The notes under the pieces were generated by a model, which made no database searches, had not been told where the DNA came from, and saw only the letters and a program-made list of their open reading frames with translations. The position numbers and the translations under genes are program-made. From positions 1 through 16,669 of the forward strand of contig JAGBHJ010000257.1 of NCBI GenBank assembly GCA_017935525.1: a DNA stretch of 16,669 nt. The letters are read 5' to 3'. Shown here piece by piece: positions 1 to 5,788 of the stretch; the stretch's first letter is position 1; each line of letters begins with the position of its first letter. Source of the DNA: Clostridia bacterium. GTDB taxonomy: Bacteria; Bacillota; Clostridia; HGM11327.

Positions 1-174
1 AACGATTTGGTTGATAAGATACTTGTCCACGCTCCCGATAAGAGTAGCGGACACAGAAAACAAAAAATCGAGATTTACTACAATGCTGTCGGCATCATTG
101 ACTTGCCTACTGCCAAGAAGGATGATTGCATCGTTCTCCACGGCAGAACCAAGGGCACGAAAGAAGCCGTATAA
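1..174 (+). CDS. Large serine recombinase, C-terminal end (partial at window edge)
   Basis: Frame 1 is open from the first base to a TAA at 172-174 and gives 57 residues with no start in the window. The residues include LVDKILVHAPDKSSGHRKQK followed by IEIYYN. This matches the conserved tail of large serine recombinases of the TnpX/Tn4451 type (resolvase, recombinase and DUF4368-like tail), which integrate and excise mobile elements by strand exchange at att sites. The catalytic serine domain would lie upstream of base 1. The gene is probably intact and simply cut by the window edge. In such elements the recombinase gene usually sits at one end, so an element boundary is expected between here and the minus-strand gene ending at 281; that placement is inference. 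The family assignment rests only on the tail motif as I remember it. Confidence 0.8.
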   Translation, partial: NDLVDKILVHAPDKSSGHRKQKIEIYYNAVGIIDLPTAKKDDCIVLHGRTKGTKEAV

Positions 175-182
175 CACAGCAA

Positions 183-216
183 GAGGTATTGTGACCAATA
201 GCGGTCACAATACCTC
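183..216. terminator. Perfect 14-bp inverted repeat, possible bidirectional terminator
   Basis: Arms GAGGTATTGTGACC (183-196) and GGTCACAATACCTC (203-216) are exact reverse complements around a 6-base loop. The repeat lies 8 bases after the recombinase stop and 64 bases beyond the stop of the converging minus-strand gene. Neither side has a strong T-run, so it is an atypical intrinsic terminator. It could instead be a protein-binding palindrome near the end of the mobile element. The remainder of 175-280 shows no gene. Confidence 0.55.
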
Positions 217-280
217 CTACATACAAAACTTCCTTATGGGGCGGCAACTTCATCCTCGCCCTTTATCTTTCGTTATGATA

Positions 281-1501
281 TTACGCTCTTGTCAGCTTGA
301 ACAATCTCATCTGACCTGCGGCAAAGCAGGACGTAAAGTGAATGAGAGGCTGTGACGGGTTGTTACGCACGCCAACAACGTCCATCTGTGCGCCGTTGTA
401 ATAGATCTCCTCAACCTTTGCAACCTTGTCGGAGAACGTGAGGGACAAATGGCAGGATTCACGCTGGAACGTGTTCATCAATGCCACGTAGTCGTTGCCC
501 TCCTTGTCCGTAAATACGGAAACCATACCCGATCTGCCGTCAGCTGCAGCGATAAGCTCTACCTTGTCGTGTACGGTAAAGTAGGGGTATCCGCCGTAGC
601 TTACGCCGATGCCGTAGGAGCCCTGGTGGTCCAGCTTTGCAAATACCTTGCCGTAGTGGATGTTAAAGCGCTTCTGCACCCTTGCAAGGTCGTAATAACG
701 TGTGGTCTTCTCGCCAAATTCGTCAATGGGTGAGCCACGGTAGTCCCCTGCAACCAGCTTGTCGTACAGTCTGAACCATACAACTGCCTTACAACCGCAC
801 ATAATGCAGGAGTTCAACTGCCAACGATAGTCCTCCTCAATGGGTACTCTGTAAAAATCGTGTGCGCTGGAGAGCATCGTTGCCCAGATGTCAGCGCCTG
901 CCTTTTTACCTGCCGCAACAAAGTCGTGGAGGTTGTGGAAGTGCTCGTAAAGACCCGTATTGTCCGTGATCATGGATGCGTAGTTACCAAAGCCGATGAG
1001 GTTGCTCTTGGAGGTCTGTGTAAACTGCGTTGCCCATTCGTCAAGGCTCAGCCTGCCCTTAAGAGTAACTCTCTCCGTACGCTCAATGCTGCCCATGTTC
1101 ATGTAGAAGTTAAGCTCGGGCGCAACCTCCTTAAGTATCTTGATGCCCTCAAAATACTCGTTGTAGTCTGCACCGGGCTCCTCGCCAACAAAGAAGCCGT
1201 ACACGGCGGGGTGCTTGCCGTATGCTTCGTAAACCTTTTGTACCTTTTCTCTGTAAGCATCCGCACCGGGGTAGCCCCACAGATAAATGTCCGTTATCTG
1301 CAGAATAAGCTTTACGCCCAGCTCCTGTGCGTCGTCAAGCATCTGACGGAACTTTGCGTGGAGCTCCTGGTTTGAGCTCATGTGGAATTCGGGTGTGATG
1401 GGTGTCGTCATACCGCAATTTACCCAATCGCGGAGCATTTCCGGCTTGTAGTTTGCAAATTGGTTGTAGTTCCAAAATGTAAGTTGAATCTGATCTGCCA
1501 T
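281..1501 (-). CDS. Putative cytoplasmic glycoside-hydrolase-like TIM-barrel protein
   Basis: The product is 406 residues with no signal peptide or membrane segment, so it should be cytoplasmic. Residues 1-320 read as a (beta/alpha)8 barrel. A conserved stretch, YGFFVGEEPG (101-110), resembles the G-x-D/E-E-P strand-4 motif that carries a catalytic acid in clan-A-like glycosidases (Glu107 or Glu108). Residues 325-406 look like a small beta-sandwich, as in many glycosidases. The reading frame extends upstream to 1654, but I start at 1501. That ATG has AAAGGA about 10 bases upstream, begins a typical N-terminus (MADQIQLTFWNY), and a promoter at 1552-1580 would start transcription near 1545, downstream of the longer start. 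The gene is divergent from the lipoprotein gene. Substrate is unknown. The fold assignment is fairly likely; the enzymatic activity is not established. Confidence 0.7.
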   Translation of the reverse strand: MADQIQLTFWNYNQFANYKPEMLRDWVNCGMTTPITPEFHMSSNQELHAKFRQMLDDAQELGVKLILQITDIYLWGYPGADAYREKVQKVYEAYGKHPAVYGFFVGEEPGADYNEYFEGIKILKEVAPELNFYMNMGSIERTERVTLKGRLSLDEWATQFTQTSKSNLIGFGNYASMITDNTGLYEHFHNLHDFVAAGKKAGADIWATMLSSAHDFYRVPIEEDYRWQLNSCIMCGCKAVVWFRLYDKLVAGDYRGSPIDEFGEKTTRYYDLARVQKRFNIHYGKVFAKLDHQGSYGIGVSYGGYPYFTVHDKVELIAAADGRSGMVSVFTDKEGNDYVALMNTFQRESCHLSLTFSDKVAKVEEIYYNGAQMDVVGVRNNPSQPLIHFTSCFAAGQMRLFKLTRA

Positions 1502-1551
1502 AGTTTTCTTTTCCTTTATATGTGATGTACGGCGTTGCCGCTGATGGTAAT

Positions 1552-1580
1552 ATTCTAACACATTTGACGGCATATTGCAA
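1552..1580 (-). promoter_or_regulatory. Sigma-A promoter for the minus-strand glycosidase-like gene
   Basis: On the minus strand a -35 TTGCAA (1580-1575) and an extended -10 TGT-TAGAAT (hexamer 1557-1552) are separated by 17 bases. The predicted transcript starts near 1545 and has a leader of about 45 bases before the ATG at 1501. Confidence 0.55.
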
Positions 1581-1611
1581 CAGATATTTTTTGAAAAAGG
1601 ATAATTTTTTA

Positions 1612-1640
1612 TTGACATTTGGGCAGTATTCGTATATAAT
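1612..1640 (+). promoter_or_regulatory. Consensus sigma-A promoter for the lipoprotein gene
   Basis: Perfect TTGACA (1612-1617) and TATAAT (1635-1640) with a 17-base spacer. The start codon follows 38 bases after the -10, with GGGAGG at 1668-1673 as ribosome binding site. It is back to back with the minus-strand promoter at 1552-1580. Confidence 0.85.
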
Positions 1641-1678
1641 ATAAACATAAACAAAACATTGTATTTTGGGAGGAAACC

Positions 1679-3970
1679 ATGAGAAAGTTTATAGGACTGT
1701 TTTTAATTATGCTGACTTTGACACTGTTTGCGGCGGGCTGTTCCGAGTACGACACCATCACCATACCGCTGGAGGATGGAGTGAAGATAGACGTTGACGG
1801 AACTGCGGCCTCCGGTTATAGCCTGTGGAAGACAGAGCTCAGGCCCGTAAGCCCGATAACGGTTTACAGAGGTACTATCAGTATGAAGATCGATGGCAAG
1901 AGCATTGAGATAGGCAAGGATAAGATAAAGACAATAAATGAAGTAAATATGTACCTGCCACGCATTATTGCGGAGAGTGGGGATGCATGGACGATAGGTG
2001 ACGACGGCTTTGAGATAGGCTCAATGAGGGTAACAAAGGATATTACATTGGAGTTTGAACAGGGCGTGCTGAGCCCGGGTGAGGATGGCGCAGTCTTTAC
2101 TGCCAATGGTAAAAAATATACCGTCATAAAAGCAGAAAACGGTGTTATGTTAACAACGGAGGATGACTATATCACGGTAAAGGAGGACTATGAGCTTGCC
2201 CACGACATCGTGCTGGATGCCCGTGGAAACATCGTAACAAAGGACGGTATGGTAGTCCCCTATGATGACAGCCTGTTGGTCGTGACTGACACGGGAAGCT
2301 TTAAGGCGTGCATTGACGTGGTTACCGTTATAGAGAACCAACAGCAAAAGGTACCCTACACGATCAGCTGTTGGGAAAACCTTACCCGCACGTATATTAC
2401 ATCCTGCCGCTTGGCTGACGGTATCAGCTTTGATCCGCGCACGCACAGCCTTGTGCTGCCAAACGGCACAATAACCGTTACGAACAACCAAATTATTATA
2501 AAGCACTCAAAGAATTTTAAGACGGTGACGATGGAAAACGGCATGATATATGACCTTTCCAATGCACAAAAGCTAAAGGACGGAACGCTGGTTATAGGGG
2601 AAAAGTTGTTGGAGAGCAAGGGCATGGTCGCTACCAAAATGATACCCGAGCTGCACTTTACTCCCGACGGCAAGGTGTACGCCTGTGAGTACCTTTCTGT
2701 GAATGACTATGGCACACCCGAAATGTACTACCGTGTAGAAAAGAGCGAAAATAAGGCGGCGCTGAAAAAGCTCACCCTGTTGGACAATTCAAAGGTGTAT
2801 GACGGCAGGGATTACGTCGAGGTAAGCGGAGAGATAACAAAGCTTGAGGATGGTACGGTGGTGGAGACCTTTTCCTACGAATACGACGAGGAGGGCAACC
2901 TTATCCGATACGTTCAGAATTTTAACGGTACGGCAGTAGGCAAGGACGTGGAGGAGTACCTTGACAACGGCAGGGTCACAAAGTCGTACAGGTATTGGGC
3001 GGACGGAAGATTGGTTTTTGAGACTACATACGTCAAATTTGATTTCCCTGTAAAGGCAGGCGTTTACCAAGAGATAATCAGATACGACGGTGAGGATGAG
3101 GGAACGTTCTACAGAAGATTTGACCCCACGGGCAGGCCGATTTACGAGAAACTAACCGACGGTGAGGGCAAGATCATTTCAGAGACAAAGTGGAACGTTG
3201 AGATCCGTTATGATGACGATGGCAAGACGGACAGTATAGTTACCTATCACCCCAACGGCAAAAAGGAAACGATAACCTATGACGATATTGGCGAATATAC
3301 AGTTTCGATTGAAGTGGATGGTCTATGGGTGGAATTCGGTAAATACAGCAGCTCGGGCAGGATGCAGTATAACAAGATTGCCGAATATGATGCTAACGGA
3401 AGACAGTTGATCACAACGGAAATATACGAATCCCCGGATTACCATAAGCCGTACAAGACTGTAACCACTTATCAAAAGGGTGGCGGTACAATTGCGGAGG
3501 TGATCAGCTACCACCGTAACGGCAACGTGCAGTCCCACAAGAAGTACGATCTTGACGGCAGACCTGTTTTTGAGGAGGAGTATGACGTTGCGGGCAAGAT
3601 GACGTCGGGCGTGGTATACAGATACGACGTTGACGGCTGGAGGAGGATCGTAAAGGAATACGATAAAAAGACTGCAAAGGAAGACTATTACGACAAGAAT
3701 GACCACCTCGTGTATTCTGTTTATTACAAGGATGGCGTGGCCCGCGAGGAATATACCTTTGATGAGCAGGGCAGACAGATAAACTTCAAAGAGTATGACC
3801 GAAATGGCGTGCTGTACAAAACCACCAAAACGGAATACGACGTTGACGGCTGGGCAAAGGTGGTAACCATATGGGACGGCGAAAGCGGCAACACCACGGT
3901 AAAGAAGTATGACGAAAGACAAAACCTTAAGGAAGTGACAAGATACGATTCCAACGGCAATAAGCTGTGA
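1679..3970 (+). CDS. Secreted lipoprotein with YD-type repeats
   Basis: The 763-residue product starts with MRKFIGLFLIMLTLTLFAAGC, a lipoprotein signal peptide whose lipobox cysteine is Cys21, so it should be anchored to the outer face of the membrane. Residues 22-390 are beta-rich with recurrent short D-G and N-G turns and resemble no domain I can name. Residues 400-763 are a series of imperfect repeats of about 20 residues built on YD-x-x-G-x-x-x (EYDEEGNLIR, KKYDLDGRPV, KEYDRNGVLY, RYDSNGNKL), like RHS/YD or MORN-like beta repeats. A larger period of about 71 residues is also visible: YDVDGW occurs at 649-654 and 720-725, encoded by an identical 18-base stretch (3623-3640 and 3836-3853). 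There is no RHS core, toxin domain or transpeptidase. Binding to carbohydrate or cell-surface polymer is plausible but unproven. The start is fixed by the signal peptide, the RBS and a consensus promoter. Confidence 0.85.
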   Translation: MRKFIGLFLIMLTLTLFAAGCSEYDTITIPLEDGVKIDVDGTAASGYSLWKTELRPVSPITVYRGTISMKIDGKSIEIGKDKIKTINEVNMYLPRIIAESGDAWTIGDDGFEIGSMRVTKDITLEFEQGVLSPGEDGAVFTANGKKYTVIKAENGVMLTTEDDYITVKEDYELAHDIVLDARGNIVTKDGMVVPYDDSLLVVTDTGSFKACIDVVTVIENQQQKVPYTISCWENLTRTYITSCRLADGISFDPRTHSLVLPNGTITVTNNQIIIKHSKNFKTVTMENGMIYDLSNAQKLKDGTLVIGEKLLESKGMVATKMIPELHFTPDGKVYACEYLSVNDYGTPEMYYRVEKSENKAALKKLTLLDNSKVYDGRDYVEVSGEITKLEDGTVVETFSYEYDEEGNLIRYVQNFNGTAVGKDVEEYLDNGRVTKSYRYWADGRLVFETTYVKFDFPVKAGVYQEIIRYDGEDEGTFYRRFDPTGRPIYEKLTDGEGKIISETKWNVEIRYDDDGKTDSIVTYHPNGKKETITYDDIGEYTVSIEVDGLWVEFGKYSSSGRMQYNKIAEYDANGRQLITTEIYESPDYHKPYKTVTTYQKGGGTIAEVISYHRNGNVQSHKKYDLDGRPVFEEEYDVAGKMTSGVVYRYDVDGWRRIVKEYDKKTAKEDYYDKNDHLVYSVYYKDGVAREEYTFDEQGRQINFKEYDRNGVLYKTTKTEYDVDGWAKVVTIWDGESGNTTVKKYDERQNLKEVTRYDSNGNKL

Positions 3971-4050
3971 CGGATAAGGTGCGGTGATATTGTATCTGCG
4001 AGGACGTAAGGCGGGGGATTGCACCCACCAAAAGAAAAATTCAATAAACC

Positions 4051-4072
4051 AAAAGCTCTCACTCAGGCTTTT
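4051..4072 (+). terminator. Weak hairpin downstream of the lipoprotein gene
   Basis: AAAAGC (4051-4056) pairs with GCTTTT (4067-4072) around a 10-base loop and ends in four T. It precedes the stronger hairpin at 4088 and may act with it as a tandem terminator. Confidence 0.4.
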
Positions 4073-4087
4073 GTTGCGAAAAATACA

Positions 4088-4112
4088 GCTCCCTCATCAG
4101 AGGGAGCCTTTT
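4088..4112 (+). terminator. Intrinsic terminator of the lipoprotein gene
   Basis: GCTCCCTC (4088-4095) pairs perfectly with GAGGGAGC (4100-4107) around an ATCA loop, followed by C and TTTT. This is a good Rho-independent terminator about 118 bases after the stop codon at 3968-3970. Confidence 0.75.
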
Positions 4113-4130
4113 GTAATTCCCGCTTTTCGT

Positions 4131-4265
4131 AGGGGCTTGCCCCCGCCGGTAGCAGTGATGTGTTGTTTGCCCACTACGCCGCAAGGCGTAACATCATTGC
4201 CGAAGGCTACATCATTAGGCGAAGCCGACATCACTTGCCCGCAAGGGCAAATATCGTTCGGCTTC
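4131..4265. repeat. Array of small hairpins with conserved spacers (REP-like intergenic element)
   Basis: This gene-free stretch holds five short hairpins in a row: GGGG-CTTG-CCCC (4132-4143), TACGCC-GCAA-GGCGTA (4175-4190), GCC-GAA-GGC (4199-4207), GGC-GAA-GCC (4218-4226) and TTGCCC-GCAA-GGGCAA (4235-4250). The later ones are linked by the near-identical spacer ACATCATT or ACATCACTT (from 4191, 4209 and 4228). Stem sequences differ while pairing is kept. The array ends just before the -35 box of the rho promoter. I remember similar GATGTT-spaced hairpin elements between genes of other gut Clostridia, but cannot confirm a family here. It could be a REP-like or MITE-like element. On the minus strand the end near 4265 reads GGGAGGAGGTGAAG. 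Confidence 0.7.
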
Positions 4266-4275
4266 ACCTCCTCCC

Positions 4276-4304
4276 TTGACAAATTCGGCAAAATGGTGTA
4301 TCAT
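4276..4304 (+). promoter_or_regulatory. Sigma-A promoter for rho
   Basis: TTGACA (4276-4281) and TATCAT (4299-4304) with a 17-base spacer. Transcription should start near 4311 and leave a leader of about 145 bases before the ATG at 4456. Confidence 0.7.
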
Positions 4305-4310
4305 ATTACC

Positions 4311-4455
4311 GTTATCGTCTATAATATATTCATATATCAATCCAACACTTATCCCCCATATTTTTCGACCAAATATCGCAATTACTTCGTCACGGCATCG
4401 CATACGCCATACCGCGGCGGTATCATATATCACCTTATATCACATTGGAGTTTTT
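4311..4455 (+). promoter_or_regulatory. rho leader, pyrimidine-rich with one hairpin
   Basis: The untranslated leader is A/T- and C-rich with few G up to about 4395, then carries a hairpin ATACCG-CGG-CGGTAT (4409-4423) 21 bases before the TTGGAG ribosome binding site (4445-4450). Long, C-rich, unstructured RNA is what Rho binds, and rho is autoregulated in some bacteria, so a feedback site is possible. No known riboswitch fold is recognised. Confidence 0.3.
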
Positions 4456-5787
4456 ATGGAAACAAACATCAATCTTATTGAGCTGGATCAGAACAGCCTT
4501 ACAGACCTGCGCGCATTTGCAAAAAACACGCTGGGTCTTGCCGACATTTCCAACTGCAGAAAGGCAGAGCTGATAACCCGCATTCAAAAGGCACTCAAGG
4601 AGGAAAGCGACAAAGCCGCCGCACCCGCAGAGCCAAAAGACGAGGCTGCCCCCGAGGATAACTCAAGCACCAGCCCCGCTGACGGCATTCTGGATATTAT
4701 GCAGGACGGCTTTGGATTTTTGCGCCCACAGAATTGCTACATCAGCGAAAAGGACGTATACGTCAGCTCCACGTTTATTCGCAGAGCAGGTCTGCGCCCC
4801 GGTGACAGGATAAAAGGCTTTGCACGCCCTCTCCACGAGGGAGAAAAGCACCCGTCGCTGTGCAGGATAGAGACTATCAACGGCAGATCCTACGAATCCA
4901 GCCGCAGGCGCCCCAGGTTTGCAAGCCTTGTGCCCATCTACCCCGACAGTCGGTTGAAGCTTGAGCCTGCCGAGGGCAAAGGCAACACCTCCGCAAGAAT
5001 GATAGACCTTTTGGCGCCCATAGGCAAGGGGCAGAGAGGCCTTATCGTGTCCCCGCCCAAGGCAGGAAAAACCACGCTGTTAAAGCAGATAGCCAACGGC
5101 ATCACGCAAAACCACCCCGAGGTCAAGCTTTTTATACTTCTGATAGACGAGCGTCCCGAGGAGGTTACGGATATGCAACGCTCCACAAAGGCCGACGTTA
5201 TATTCTCCACCTTTGACGAGCATCCCGAGCACCACACCAAGGTAGCAGAGACCATGCTGGAGCACTCCAAGCGGCTGGTGGAGTCCGGCGAGGACGTGGT
5301 AATACTGCTGGACAGCATCACAAGACTGGCAAGGTCCTATAATCTTACCGTTCCGCCCTCCGGCAGAACACTTTCCGGCGGACTTGATCCTGCGGCGCTT
5401 TTCCAGCCCAAGGCGTTTTTCGGTGCGGCACGTAACATAGAGCACGGCGGCAGTCTTACAGTAATAGCCACCGCCCTGGTGGATACGGGAAGCAAAATGG
5501 ACGACGTTATATACGAGGAATTCAAGGGCACGGGCAATATGGAGATACACCTCAGCAGAAGACTGTCGGAAAAACGCATCTTCCCTGCCATAGATCCTGC
5601 AAGATCGGGCACCAGACGGGACGACCTGTTGCTGTCAAAGACAGAGTACGACGCCATGAACAACGTCAGACGTAACCTTGCGGAGTCAAAAAACGAGCGA
5701 GCTTCGGAGCTGATCATAAACACCTTTGCTTCCGCAAAAACAAACGCACAGCTTATAACCGCACTTACAGAAAAGGGAAAGCAATAA
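4456..5787 (+). CDS. rho: Transcription termination factor Rho
   Basis: The 443-residue hexameric RNA helicase ends transcription at Rho-dependent sites using ATP. The N-terminal Rho-N helical domain is at 4-47, followed by an acidic Ala/Pro/Glu linker (48-77) as in other Gram-positive Rho proteins. The cold-shock RNA-binding domain (about 78-143) includes GFGFLR. The ATPase domain carries the P-loop PPKAGKTT (200-207), Walker B VVILLD (281-286), the Q-loop/R-loop segment around SGGLDPAALFQPKAFFGAARN (307-327) and EEFKGTGNMEI (354-364). It is slightly longer than E. coli Rho (419) because of the linker. The frame stays open upstream to 4276, but the promoter's predicted start (about 4311) excludes that ATG, and TTGGAG five bases before 4456 supports the start used. 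The nucleosidase/radical SAM gene follows after one base, so they are probably co-transcribed. Confidence 0.97.
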   Translation: METNINLIELDQNSLTDLRAFAKNTLGLADISNCRKAELITRIQKALKEESDKAAAPAEPKDEAAPEDNSSTSPADGILDIMQDGFGFLRPQNCYISEKDVYVSSTFIRRAGLRPGDRIKGFARPLHEGEKHPSLCRIETINGRSYESSRRRPRFASLVPIYPDSRLKLEPAEGKGNTSARMIDLLAPIGKGQRGLIVSPPKAGKTTLLKQIANGITQNHPEVKLFILLIDERPEEVTDMQRSTKADVIFSTFDEHPEHHTKVAETMLEHSKRLVESGEDVVILLDSITRLARSYNLTVPPSGRTLSGGLDPAALFQPKAFFGAARNIEHGGSLTVIATALVDTGSKMDDVIYEEFKGTGNMEIHLSRRLSEKRIFPAIDPARSGTRRDDLLLSKTEYDAMNNVRRNLAESKNERASELIINTFASAKTNAQLITALTEKGKQ

Positions 5788-5788
5788 C

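Noticed and set aside
11..355. 114-residue plus-strand ORF
   Set aside because: It overlaps the recombinase tail in another frame, runs through the 14-bp palindrome and has no ribosome binding site or family resemblance.
1502..1654. Upstream extension of the minus-strand glycosidase-like gene
   Set aside because: The predicted promoter at 1552-1580 lies inside the extension, and the extra 51 residues are low in plausibility (rich in N, Y, Q and R) with no ribosome binding site seen.
4131..4265. CRISPR array
   Set aside because: The repeated part is only about 8 bases and the units are about 20 bases long, each with its own hairpin; no identical repeats of CRISPR length and no cas genes.
4097..4291. 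64-residue minus-strand ORF across the hairpin array
   Set aside because: It consists of the translated hairpin units, including a terminator stem, and begins in the rho promoter. The minus strand does show GGAGGAGGTGA near 4265, but that lies inside the ORF and not before its start.
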